Source of the DNA: Streptomyces sp. NBC_00620
GTDB taxonomy: Bacteria; Actinomycetota; Actinomycetes; Streptomycetales; Streptomycetaceae
Direction of reading: 5' to 3'
Assembly: GCF_026341825.1 (NCBI RefSeq)
Contig: NZ_JAPENY010000003.1
Coordinates: forward strand, 558,001 to 622,000
Length of the DNA stretch: 64,000 nucleotides
Within the stretch, counting starts at the first letter, position 1. Each line of letters opens with the position of its first letter. Positions 33,522 through 41,932 of this stretch are shown piece after piece. The translations under genes and the position numbers were made by a program. The notes under the pieces are model-generated. The model was not told where the DNA came from. It saw only the letters and a list, made by a program, of their open reading frames with translations, and did no database searches.

Positions 33522-34928
33522 ATGAACACACCGGACCCAGCCGCGCCCGCAGTCCCCCGCTCGCCGTCCCGCCGGAGCCTCCTGCGCGCGATGGTCGCCC
33601 TGCCCGCCGGTGCCCTCATCCTGAGCGAACTGCCCGGTCTTGTCGGCACCGCCGCGGCGGCACCCGCCCGTGGCTACGCCACCCGCTACACCATCGTGCC
33701 GTTCCTCAACAGCAACGACGGCACCGTCAACGTCTACGAGTCCGACGACGCGACCGACTTCAGACTCCTCAAGGCATCCGCGTACACGCCGCCCAGCAAC
33801 CGCATCCGCGACGCCAGCGTCTTCCGGCACACCGACGGCTACTACTACATCACCTACACCACGCACACCTGGCAGGACACCAGCACCACCATCGGCTTCG
33901 CCCGCAGCTCCGACCGGCTCAACTGGACGTTCCTGTACGACTACACGGTCCCGATCGCCAACCTCTCGCGTGCGTGGGCGCCCGAGTGGTTCGTCGACAG
34001 CGACGGCAGCGTGAACATCATCGTGTCCTGCTCGGTCACCAGCGACGAGTGGATCTTCACGCCCTATCTACTGAAGGCCACCAACTCCGCGCTCACGTCG
34101 TGGAGTTCACCCGTCGCGCTGTCCGGCATCGGCGCCAACCACATCGACACGTTCATCGTGAAGATCGGCTCCACCTATCACGCGTTCACGAAGAACGAGA
34201 CGACGAAGTACATCGAGTACGCCACCGCCTCCAGCCTCACCGGCACGTACACGATCAGCAGGACGGGCAACTGGGCGGGCTGGGGCGGCACTCGAGAGGG
34301 TCCGGCCCTGGTCCAGCTCGACAACGGCGGCTGGCGCATCTTCTTCGACGGCTACGGCGACGGCAGTTACTACTTCAGCGACAGCTACGACACCTTCGCC
34401 ACCTGGAGCGCCCCGAAGGCCCTGCCTGTCATCTCCGGCACCGCCCGCCACTTCACCGTGATCAGGGAGACGGTCTCCGGCGGCGCGACCCTGCCGACCG
34501 GCGTCACCCGCTCCTTCCGGTCGGGCAACTACACCACCCGCCACTGGCAGGAGCAGTCCGCCCTGCTCAACCTCCCCGTGGTGACCAGCTCCAGCACGAC
34601 CGCGGAGAAGCAGGCGTCCACCTTCACCATCGTGGCGGGCCTCGCCGACGCGAACGGCTACTCCTTCCGGGACGCGGCCGGCAACTACCTGCGCCACTGG
34701 GACTTCCGCGCCCGCTTCGACGCGAACGACGGCACCTCGACGTTCGCCAAGGACGCCACGTTCATCGCAAGGTCCAGTGCGACGAGCGGCGCCGTCCGCC
34801 TGGAGTCGTACAACTACCCGGGCTACTTCCTGCGCCACTACAACTACCAGCTCCGTGTGGACCTGACGGCCGGCACCGACCTGTTCCGCCAGGACAGCTC
34901 CTTCGTCCCCGTCACCGCCTGGGCATGA
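33522..34928 (+). CDS. Secreted GH43-type glycosidase with AbfB (arabinose-binding) domain
   Basis: 468 residues from ATG 33522 with a Tat signal (RRSLLRAMVALPAGALILSEL, cleavage after AAAAPA). A five-bladed beta-propeller resembling GH43-type arabinan/xylan hydrolases follows: NRIRDASVFRHTDGYYYITYTT, SRAWAPEWF, GTREGPALVQLDNGGWRIFFD. The C-terminal 130 residues form an AbfB/CBM42 beta-trefoil with repeated RxxNY-RH units such as LESYNYPGYFLRHYNYQLRVD. It probably trims arabinose side chains outside the cell. It is 26 bases before a second such gene. Confidence 0.87.
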   Translation: MNTPDPAAPAVPRSPSRRSLLRAMVALPAGALILSELPGLVGTAAAAPARGYATRYTIVPFLNSNDGTVNVYESDDATDFRLLKASAYTPPSNRIRDASVFRHTDGYYYITYTTHTWQDTSTTIGFARSSDRLNWTFLYDYTVPIANLSRAWAPEWFVDSDGSVNIIVSCSVTSDEWIFTPYLLKATNSALTSWSSPVALSGIGANHIDTFIVKIGSTYHAFTKNETTKYIEYATASSLTGTYTISRTGNWAGWGGTREGPALVQLDNGGWRIFFDGYGDGSYYFSDSYDTFATWSAPKALPVISGTARHFTVIRETVSGGATLPTGVTRSFRSGNYTTRHWQEQSALLNLPVVTSSSTTAEKQASTFTIVAGLADANGYSFRDAAGNYLRHWDFRARFDANDGTSTFAKDATFIARSSATSGAVRLESYNYPGYFLRHYNYQLRVDLTAGTDLFRQDSSFVPVTAWA

Positions 34929-34954
34929 CCGACACCGCGAGAGAGAAGACCAGG

Positions 34955-36331
34955 ATGAGCAACGGCTCGAACCCGTCCCGCCGTGGTGTGCTCGGTGCGA
35001 TGGCCGCCCTCACCGCCGGTATGACCATCGGCGCCCCGTCCGCCCGCGCCGCGGACGCAACCGCGTACGTGATGGGCTACTTCACCGAGTCTCCGGACTT
35101 CAGCGGCGCCGACTACGGCCTGCATCTGGCCGTCAGCACCGACTCGCTCCAGTGGACCCCGCTCAATCAGAACAACCCCGTCGTGACCCCGACCGGAGGC
35201 ACCGGCGGCCTGCGCGACCCGTTCATCATGCGCAAGCAGGACGGCACCTTCGTGGTGATCGCCACCGACCTCAAGGGCACCGACTGGAGCCTGCAGAGCC
35301 AGTACATCCATGTCTGGGACTCCGCCGACCTCCGCTCCTTCACGGGCTACCGCCGGCTGAAGCTGCACGAGATGGCCACCCACAGCTGGGCGCCCGAGGC
35401 CTACTGGGACGCGGGCCGCGGCCAGTACGGAATCATCTACTCGGCCGTCAACTCCAGTGGCCACAACGTCATCATGGTCAACTACACGACCGACTTCGTG
35501 ACGGCGTCGGCCGCACAGGTCTTCTTCGACCCCGGCTACGACGTGATCGACGGCGACCTGGCCGTCGGCGTGAACGGCGTGAACTACCTGTACTTCAAGA
35601 AGGACCAGACGCTGGTGGGCGCCAGGTCCACCACCCTGAACCCGGGCAGCTTCACCGTGTTCAGCACGCCGGTCGCCCATGGCGGCACCGAGGCCCCGAC
35701 CCTGGTGAAGTCCCTGACGTCCAGCGCCTGGTACCTCTGGGGTGACACGTACACGCCCAACGGCGTCTTCTACGCCTGGCAGTCCACCGACCTGGCCGCC
35801 GGCACCTGGACCGCGGTCGACCAGCGGCTCTACACCCAGCCGCTCAACTCCAAGCACTGCACGATCCAGTCGATCACCACGGCCGAGTACAACAACCTCG
35901 TGGCGAGGTACGGGACACCGGCCTGGAACCGGATCAAGTCCTACAACTACCCGGCCCGTTACGTCCGCCACTCCGCCTACGTCGGCCGGATCGACGAGTA
36001 CCCGTTCGACCCGTTCGCCGACTCGCAGTGGAAGCTGGTGCCGGGTCTCGCCGACGCCTCAGGTGTGTCCTTCCAGTCGGTCAACTACCCGACCCGCTAC
36101 CTGCGGCACTACAACTACGAGCTGCGGCTGGACGCCACCGACAGTACGACGGCGTTCGCGCAGGACGCCACGTTCTACCGGACCGCGGGCCTGGCCGACA
36201 CCTCATGGTCATCTTTCCGCTCCTACAACAACCCGGACCGTTACATCAGGCACGCAAACTACGTGCTGCGCATCGATCCCATCTCCACCGCCACAGCCAG
36301 GGCCGACGCCACGTTCTCGGTCGGCTACTGA
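34955..36331 (+). CDS. Second secreted GH43-like / AbfB-domain protein
   Basis: 458 residues with a Tat-like signal (SRRGVLGAMAALTAGMTIGAPSARA). GH43-like catalytic residues appear in GGLRDPFIMR (general base Asp), SWAPEAYWD and GTEAPTLVKS (acid Glu). An AbfB trefoil follows from about residue 325 with three blades: RIKSYNYPARYVRHS, SVNYPTRYLRHYNYELRLD and SYNNPDRYIRHANYVLRID. It is 26 bases after the first GH43-like gene, so the two are probably one transcript acting on arabinose-containing plant polymer. Confidence 0.87.
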   Translation: MSNGSNPSRRGVLGAMAALTAGMTIGAPSARAADATAYVMGYFTESPDFSGADYGLHLAVSTDSLQWTPLNQNNPVVTPTGGTGGLRDPFIMRKQDGTFVVIATDLKGTDWSLQSQYIHVWDSADLRSFTGYRRLKLHEMATHSWAPEAYWDAGRGQYGIIYSAVNSSGHNVIMVNYTTDFVTASAAQVFFDPGYDVIDGDLAVGVNGVNYLYFKKDQTLVGARSTTLNPGSFTVFSTPVAHGGTEAPTLVKSLTSSAWYLWGDTYTPNGVFYAWQSTDLAAGTWTAVDQRLYTQPLNSKHCTIQSITTAEYNNLVARYGTPAWNRIKSYNYPARYVRHSAYVGRIDEYPFDPFADSQWKLVPGLADASGVSFQSVNYPTRYLRHYNYELRLDATDSTTAFAQDATFYRTAGLADTSWSSFRSYNNPDRYIRHANYVLRIDPISTATARADATFSVGY

Positions 36332-36374
36332 CCCCCACGGTTACTGACCCCCCTCGTACCCAGGAGACATCCCC

Positions 36375-37727
36375 ATGTCACCCCACCGCAGACTTCTCGC
36401 CTGTCTGGCAGCGGCAGCCGCCACCCTGGGCGGACTCACGGCGGCCGCTCCCGCCGCCGCGGCCGCCGACTCGGGCACCTTCAACGTGCTCTCCTACAAC
36501 GTCGCCGGACTCCCCGAGGCCATCTCCAGCGCCCCCACACCCCGTGAGTCCAGCACCACGACGATCGGCCAGCGGATCGCCCCGTACGACATCGTCCAGG
36601 TGCAGGAGGACTTCAACTACCACGCCTACCTCTACGCCGCCGACACCGCGCACGCCTATCGCACCGCGACCAGCGGGGGCGCGGGCATAGGCAGCGGTCT
36701 CAACACCCTGTCGAAGATCTCCTACGACGGCGACGACTTCGAGCGCTCCGGCTGGAACTCCTGCCAGCTGGACTCCGGCGACTGTCTGACCCCCAAGGGC
36801 TTCACGTTCATGCGTGAGCGCCTCTCCGAGGGCGTCTACGTCGACTTCTACAACCTGCACACCAACGCCGGTACCAGTGACGGCGATCTCGCCTCGCGCG
36901 CGGACAACCTCAACCAGCTCTCCGCCTTCATCCAGAGCCACTCGGCGGGCAACGCCGTCGTGGTCATGGGCGACACCAACACCCGCTACACCCGCTCCGG
37001 CGACACCATCGCCGAGTTCGCCGCCGCCAACGGGCTCACCGACCCCTGGGTGCAGCTGATCCGCGGCGGTGTGCCCCCTACCAAGGGCAGCGACGCGCTG
37101 GTCTGCGACCAGACCGGGACCACCGTGCCCAACACCTGCGAGGTCGTGGACAAGGTCCTCTACCGCAGCAGCAAGCTGGTCTCCCTCAACGCGACTTCGT
37201 ACAACAACGAGCACGCCAAGTTCCTGGAAACCGGCAGCAACCTCATGCTCTCCGACCACGACCCGATCACGGTCGGCTTCACCTGGTCGCGCAACTCCGC
37301 CTTCCAGCTGAGCGACCAGTTCGGCGGCCCGCACGGGAACTACTTCACCGACATGAACAGCGTGCCGGCCGGCGCCCGCGCCACCACCGTCTCGCTGCGC
37401 GCCGGTTCACGCGTCGACCAGATGGCGCTGACGCTGAGCAACGGCACGACGCTCGCGCACGGCGGCACGGGCGGCACCGCTTCCTCACTCACCCTCGGCA
37501 GCGGCGAGTACGTCACCTCGACGCAGCTGTGCCAGGGCGTGAAGGACAGCCAGACGCGGATCTTCTACACGAAGTTCACCACCAACCTCGGCCGCACCCT
37601 GGCCGGCGGCACGTCGACCTCCGACTGCGTGACCCGCACGGCGCCGTCCGGCTGGCAGATCGCCGGCTTCCACGGCCGCACGGGCGACGAGGTCGACAAG
37701 ATCGGCTTCATCTACACCCAGCGCTGA
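36375..37727 (+). CDS. Secreted endonuclease/exonuclease/phosphatase-fold protein with jacalin-like domain
   Basis: 450 residues with a Sec signal (RLLACLAAAAATLGGLTAAAPAAAAA). The EEP/DNase I fold spans residues about 33-310: VLSYNVAGLP, VQVQEDF, YNLHTNAG, VVMGDTNTRY and the terminal LSDHDPI with the catalytic His. After it a jacalin-like beta-prism starts at FGGPHGNYFTDM and ends GRTGDEVDKIGFIY. Such proteins act as phosphodiesterases (sphingomyelinase or phosphoinositide type) or nucleases, and the lectin domain would target glycans. It follows the GH43-like pair by 43 bases. Confidence 0.83.
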   Translation: MSPHRRLLACLAAAAATLGGLTAAAPAAAAADSGTFNVLSYNVAGLPEAISSAPTPRESSTTTIGQRIAPYDIVQVQEDFNYHAYLYAADTAHAYRTATSGGAGIGSGLNTLSKISYDGDDFERSGWNSCQLDSGDCLTPKGFTFMRERLSEGVYVDFYNLHTNAGTSDGDLASRADNLNQLSAFIQSHSAGNAVVVMGDTNTRYTRSGDTIAEFAAANGLTDPWVQLIRGGVPPTKGSDALVCDQTGTTVPNTCEVVDKVLYRSSKLVSLNATSYNNEHAKFLETGSNLMLSDHDPITVGFTWSRNSAFQLSDQFGGPHGNYFTDMNSVPAGARATTVSLRAGSRVDQMALTLSNGTTLAHGGTGGTASSLTLGSGEYVTSTQLCQGVKDSQTRIFYTKFTTNLGRTLAGGTSTSDCVTRTAPSGWQIAGFHGRTGDEVDKIGFIYTQR

Positions 37728-37777
37728 CCGGTTCCCCGCCACGCCTCGATGGGCGTGGCGGGGTCCCCGCTGCTACC

Positions 37778-38716
37778 TCACGAGGAGAGCCACTCGGTGG
37801 CGTTCAGGGCGAGGGCGGCGTTCGTCGCGCCGGTGTCGTTCCAGCCGTCGTAGAGCGTGTTGCCGGACTGGCCCGTGCCGTCGTCGATCGGTGAACTGTC
37901 GCCCCAGAAGGCGACCTTGCCGCTGCCGAAGGTGCTGGTCGCGAAGAACGCGCCGGTGTTGCCCGAGTAACCGCTGCGGTAGAGAAGCCCCTTGGCGGCC
38001 GAGTTGTCGCCCGGCTTGAGCGTGGCGGTCGTACCGCTGGCGATCAGGCTCTTGGTGACCGTGCCGAACGAGCCGTGCAGGACCGGGTCGGTGCTGTCGG
38101 AGATCGCGCTCGGGTAGCCGGAGCTGATGCTCAGCGAGTCGATGGAGAAGCCGAACGGGTCGGTGCTGTCGACGCTGTTGTTGCTCATCAGATCGTTGAG
38201 GACCTCCACCGCGTCCTCGCCGTCGTTGTTGCGGTCGGCGCCGGTGTGGTCGGAGATCATGAAGAGGCCGCCGCCGTTCTTGACGAACGACATGATCGCG
38301 GTCTTCTCGGCGGTGGTGAAGAGGGTGTTGGGCTCGGGCAGCACCAGCGTGTCGAAGTTCGACAGGTCGGTCGCGGCGGAGCCGCCGTAGGTGAGACCGG
38401 AGCCCGAGGGCAGCGTGTCCAGCGAGTAGTCGCCGGTCTTCTGCAACGCCACACCCCAGGAGGAGAGGGCACCCGTCCAGTCGGTCTCCGAGGACGGCGA
38501 CGCGTCCTCGTCGAGGGGGTCCGGCTGGCTGGTGGAGACGATCCAGTCGGCGTTGCCGGCCGTCTCGGCGTGGGCGTTGTCGAACAGAACGCGGTGGGGG
38601 GTCGCCGCGTGGGCGGGTGCGACGGTGGCCGCCTGAAGGGCGGCGCCCGTGGCCAGGAGGGCGAGCACCGTGAGAGCGGTGGTGAGTCCCTGACGGGGCT
38701 TTGTGGGGCCGAGCAT
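37778..38716 (-). CDS. Secreted GATase1-like / DUF4350-type protein
   Basis: 312 residues from ATG 38716, chosen because GGAGG lies 8 bases upstream; the ATG at 38731 overlaps that site. A Sec signal (LTTALTVLALLATGAALQAATVAPAHA) precedes a flavodoxin/GATase1-like domain: RVLFDNAHAETAGN, SNFDTLVLPEPNTLFTTAEK, FVKNGGGLFMISDHTGAD, and GSGKVAFWGDSSPIDDGTG at the end. I see no clear catalytic Cys, so the enzyme activity is uncertain. It is convergent with the EEP/jacalin gene and may belong to the same exported set. Confidence 0.72.
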   Translation of the reverse strand: MLGPTKPRQGLTTALTVLALLATGAALQAATVAPAHAATPHRVLFDNAHAETAGNADWIVSTSQPDPLDEDASPSSETDWTGALSSWGVALQKTGDYSLDTLPSGSGLTYGGSAATDLSNFDTLVLPEPNTLFTTAEKTAIMSFVKNGGGLFMISDHTGADRNNDGEDAVEVLNDLMSNNSVDSTDPFGFSIDSLSISSGYPSAISDSTDPVLHGSFGTVTKSLIASGTTATLKPGDNSAAKGLLYRSGYSGNTGAFFATSTFGSGKVAFWGDSSPIDDGTGQSGNTLYDGWNDTGATNAALALNATEWLSS

Positions 38717-38920
38717 CCTGCGTTCCTCCATGAGTGGGGGATATGGGGGGAGGGCAGTGCGGGTGCCGATCTGCGCGCGTAGAACGGCAGTTGGGGAAGG
38801 GCCGTTCGACACGAAGGTGGACGGTACCCACAAGATCCGGACCTCCGGCAGGCCCCGCCGCGAGTTCACGTAGATCTCTTACCTACAACCCCGGCCTCGT
38901 TACCCCGGCCCACGGATCTG

Positions 38921-39472
38921 TCACGAAGCGTCGGCGAGCCAGGGCCTGACCTGCTTGCGCGCCTCGTGCAAGCGGGACTTGAGCGTGCCCAGCGGGATAC
39001 CGACGCGCTCGGCGACCTCGGCGTAGTCCAGCTGGCAGATGTCCCGGTAGACCAACGGCGCCACCAGATGCGGGTGTTCACGCTCCAGGCGCTCCAGCGC
39101 CTCCAGGAGATCGACCCGGGACCCCGCGATCACACTCGTGGTGCGCGGGTCGACATGCTGCGAGGCGTCGATCTCGGCCGGCTGCTCGGCGGCCCGGCGC
39201 TTCAGCTCGCGGTACTTCTGGCGGGCGCAGTTGGCGACCACCGTGTACAGCCAGGTACTGAAGCGGCTGCGGCCCTCGAACGTGGTGATCTTCCGCGCCA
39301 CTTGGAGCAGTACGTCCTGCGCCGCTTCCTCGGCGTCCTCGCGGCAGGGCAGGAAGCGCCCGCAGCGCCGTAGGACCTCGGGCCGGATCTTCTGGAGCAG
39401 CACGTCAAGGGCCGCCCCGTCACCGGCGGCCGCGCGCAGCGCGAGCTCCTCGGTCTCCGCCGCGTCCTGCAC
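38921..39472 (-). CDS. ECF-type RNA polymerase sigma factor
   Basis: 183 residues from GTG 39472, chosen for GGGGAG 6 bases upstream; an upstream ATG at 39520 would overlap the divergent kinase gene. Region 2 shows CREDAEEAAQDVLLQVARKITTFEGRSRFSTWLYTVVANCARQKYRE, and region 4 shows VYRDICQLDYAEVAERVGIPLGTLKSRLHEARKQVR. No anti-sigma gene is adjacent. It is divergent by 46 bases from a membrane Ser/Thr kinase, which may control it by phosphorylation. Confidence 0.92.
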   Translation of the reverse strand: MQDAAETEELALRAAAGDGAALDVLLQKIRPEVLRRCGRFLPCREDAEEAAQDVLLQVARKITTFEGRSRFSTWLYTVVANCARQKYRELKRRAAEQPAEIDASQHVDPRTTSVIAGSRVDLLEALERLEREHPHLVAPLVYRDICQLDYAEVAERVGIPLGTLKSRLHEARKQVRPWLADAS

Positions 39473-39518
39473 CGCATGCTCCCCTCGGGGTCGATCAGAG
39501 GCCAGGCATGATAGTCGC

Positions 39519-40901
39519 ATGCGCTCCCTGCAGCGGATCGGCCGCTACCGTCTTGACCGGCGTCTGGGCTCCGGCGGCTTCGGCGTCGTCTGGCTCGCCC
39601 ACGACGACGTGCTGGAGGCGGCCGTCGCCGTGAAGGTGCTGTCCGAGAACTGGGTCGACCACCTCGACATCCGGGAACGCTTCCTCTCCGAGGCCCGGCT
39701 GCTGCGCCGCGCCAACTCCAATCGGGTCGTCCAGGTCTACGACATCGGTGAACTCCCCGATGGCAGGCCTTACTTCGTCATGGAGTACGCCGACGGAGGC
39801 ACCCTCGCCGAGCGGGTCGCCGCAGGTCCACTGCCCGTCGCCGAGGCCCTGCGGCTGACGGCGCTAGCGGCCCGGGGAGCGGCCGCGCTGCACGAGGCCG
39901 GCATCGTGCACCGGGACATCAAGCCGTCCAACGTGCTGCTGCGGACCTCGCCCGGCGGCTCCGACCGCGTCCTGCTCGCGGACCTCGGCCTGGCCAAGAG
40001 TCTTGCCCAGGCGTCCGGGCTCACCATGGCGGCGGGTTCGGCGGGTTACACACCGCCCGAGCAGGCCGAGCCCGGGTCCGGGATCGACGCGCGGGCCGAT
40101 GTGTACAGCCTGGGCGCCCTCGGCTACCACCTCGTCACGGGCTCGGTCCCCGGGCCGCCCGGCAAGGTCGTACGGCCGGACCGGCTCCGTACGGATCTGG
40201 CCCCGGACGTCCAGCGGGCGTTGCTGCGCGCCATGGAACCCGACCGCGAGCGGCGCTGGCCCACCGCACTGGGGTTCGCGGCGGAGCTCGAGCGGCTGGC
40301 CGGCCAGGTGTCGCCCGGAGCGGCAGCCGGGCCGCGCCGCCGTCGGCGGGCCGTGGTCATCTCCCTGGCCGCCACGGTCGTCGTCGGCGCGGTCGGTGTC
40401 ACCGCCGTGCTCGTGCTCCGCGAGCCCGCCGTCAAGACCGTTCAGGTGGCGGACAGTTCCGGCCGGGTCACGGCCCAGGTGCCCCGCGCCTGGGGCCGTC
40501 AGCTGCGCGACTCCGGATGGAATCCGCAGACCCTGGGCCTGCGGGACGGGACGGAACCCGGTCTCGGCGTCGCGGACGATCTGGCGAAGTGGCAGGACCT
40601 CCGCTCCGGCGTCAACGGGGCGTTCATCGGTCTCAGCGAGCACGGCGACGTCACCGCCGAGGTCGGCGCGATCACGCACACCGGATGCCACTACGACGGC
40701 AGCCGCACGTACACCAGCGCGCGTTGGCGCGGGCTGATACGGACCTGGAACGACTGCCCGGGCAGCGGCGGCTCCCTCACGGAGGCGGGTCTCACACCGG
40801 CGGGCGGCGCCGGGCAGCCGCAGGTGTACGTGCAGATCCGGCAGGACGACGGCGCTGACGCGACGGACAGTGTGCTCGACTCGGTGCGGGTCGGAGCCTG
40901 A
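39519..40901 (+). CDS. Membrane Ser/Thr protein kinase (PknB-type)
   Basis: 460 residues. The kinase domain (residues 1-265) has the Gly loop LGSGGFGVVWLAHD, Lys in AVKVL, HRDIKPSN catalytic loop, ADLGLAK (DLG in place of DFG) and the PPEQ/DARADVYSLGAL motifs. An Arg stretch precedes one transmembrane helix (AVVISLAATVVVGAVGVTAVLVL), then an external domain of about 150 residues with two cysteines (TGCHYDG, NDCPGSG). It probably senses an external signal. Its partner is suggested by the divergent ECF sigma gene. Confidence 0.93.
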   Translation: MRSLQRIGRYRLDRRLGSGGFGVVWLAHDDVLEAAVAVKVLSENWVDHLDIRERFLSEARLLRRANSNRVVQVYDIGELPDGRPYFVMEYADGGTLAERVAAGPLPVAEALRLTALAARGAAALHEAGIVHRDIKPSNVLLRTSPGGSDRVLLADLGLAKSLAQASGLTMAAGSAGYTPPEQAEPGSGIDARADVYSLGALGYHLVTGSVPGPPGKVVRPDRLRTDLAPDVQRALLRAMEPDRERRWPTALGFAAELERLAGQVSPGAAAGPRRRRRAVVISLAATVVVGAVGVTAVLVLREPAVKTVQVADSSGRVTAQVPRAWGRQLRDSGWNPQTLGLRDGTEPGLGVADDLAKWQDLRSGVNGAFIGLSEHGDVTAEVGAITHTGCHYDGSRTYTSARWRGLIRTWNDCPGSGGSLTEAGLTPAGGAGQPQVYVQIRQDDGADATDSVLDSVRVGA

Positions 40902-40929
40902 TCCGCATCCGGGCAGTTACGTGATCCGC

Positions 40930-41016
40930 GTCCGTGCGCTGATGGGCCTGGCTCGGAAGTCCGTGCGGTGAAGGGTCTGGCTCGGAGGTCCGTGCGGTGA
41001 TGGGCCTGGCTCGAAA
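40930..41016. repeat. Three tandem copies of a 29-base unit
   Basis: Copies start at 40930, 40959 and 40988, each beginning GTCCGTGCG and containing TGATGGGCCTGGCTCG with a few changes. They lie in the 243-base gap between the kinase and the lipoprotein gene, just after the kinase stop. No spacer structure is present. Confidence 0.85.
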
Positions 41017-41144
41017 TCCTCGCCGAACCCGTGAACTTTTCCGTGGCCCGGTGCATCGGACCTTGATGACGGGGCATTTGGCGCCGTGCGCACGCGTCAG
41101 GACGCGTGCGGTGATCCTCGAAGAGATTCTCAAGGAGTGGTGAG

Positions 41145-41876
41145 ATGGCGACCTTCCCGCATGGCACGGCGGACCCGGACCGGCTCAGCTCGGTTCCCGC
41201 ACGCCGTACCTCGACCCCGGCTCGCCTGGCGGCGCTGGTCGCGGGCATCGCGATGGTGGGCCTGCTCTCCGGCTGCGGTACCGGCAACGGCGCGAGCAGT
41301 GCGCCGCAGACACTGCCGGGCACGGCCCAGCCCGCCTCCGGTGACCGCACCACTGACTCCGGCGGGAGCACCGCCGCCGACCCGACCAGCGCAGCGACGG
41401 AGAGCGCCACCGCACCCGGTTCCGGCACGACCACCCCGGCCTCTTCCACGACCGGCTCCTCCAGCGCCCGCTGCCACACCTCCGAGCTGAGCGCGTCGGT
41501 CGGCGGGAACGATCCCGGCGCCGGGCAGGAGAACTTCCCCATCGTCCTGACCAACACCTCTCAGCGCACCTGCACCCTGCGCGGCTTCCCCGGAGCGGCG
41601 TTCGTCGACGCGTCCGGCAAGCAGCTGGGGCCCGATCCCGAGCGTTCCTCGGAGTCACCGACGACGGTGAAGCTCGCTCCGGGGCAGCAGGCATGGGCTG
41701 GCCTCACCTTCTCCAACCCGGAGATCAGCGGGGCCCGTACGGCGACTCCCGCCGCGCTGCTCGTCACACCGCCCGACGAGAAGGACTCGCTCAAGGTGAA
41801 GTGGACGCAGGGCAAGGTGCCCGTCTCCGGCAACGCCTCGTCGGTGTCCCTGACGGTCATGCGCCCGGGCAGCTGA
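41145..41876 (+). CDS. DUF4232-type lipoprotein
   Basis: 243 residues; AAGGAGTGG precedes the ATG. An N-terminal hydrophobic segment ends in the lipobox LLSGC, so the protein is probably lipid-anchored. A Ser/Thr/Gly-rich linker of about 80 residues follows, then a beta-sandwich with CHTSELSASVGGNDPGAGQ, LTNTSQRTCTLRGFPG and PGQQAWAGLTF, the pattern of DUF4232 proteins. The function is unknown; such domains may bind cell-wall or small ligands. Confidence 0.85.
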   Translation: MATFPHGTADPDRLSSVPARRTSTPARLAALVAGIAMVGLLSGCGTGNGASSAPQTLPGTAQPASGDRTTDSGGSTAADPTSAATESATAPGSGTTTPASSTTGSSSARCHTSELSASVGGNDPGAGQENFPIVLTNTSQRTCTLRGFPGAAFVDASGKQLGPDPERSSESPTTVKLAPGQQAWAGLTFSNPEISGARTATPAALLVTPPDEKDSLKVKWTQGKVPVSGNASSVSLTVMRPGS

Positions 41877-41932
41877 TTCCTGACCCGCACCCTCACCCTC
41901 ACTCGGGGCGCGGCTGGAGGCTCAGGATCCGC

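Noticed and set aside
33197..34954. Long plus-strand frame that leads into the second GH43-like gene
   Set aside because: The part before 34955 is out of frame with the first glycosidase gene and Arg/His-rich. The real second gene starts at its own Tat signal at 34955.
40930..41016. CRISPR array
   Set aside because: The three repeats are directly adjacent with no spacers and there are no cas genes in the window.
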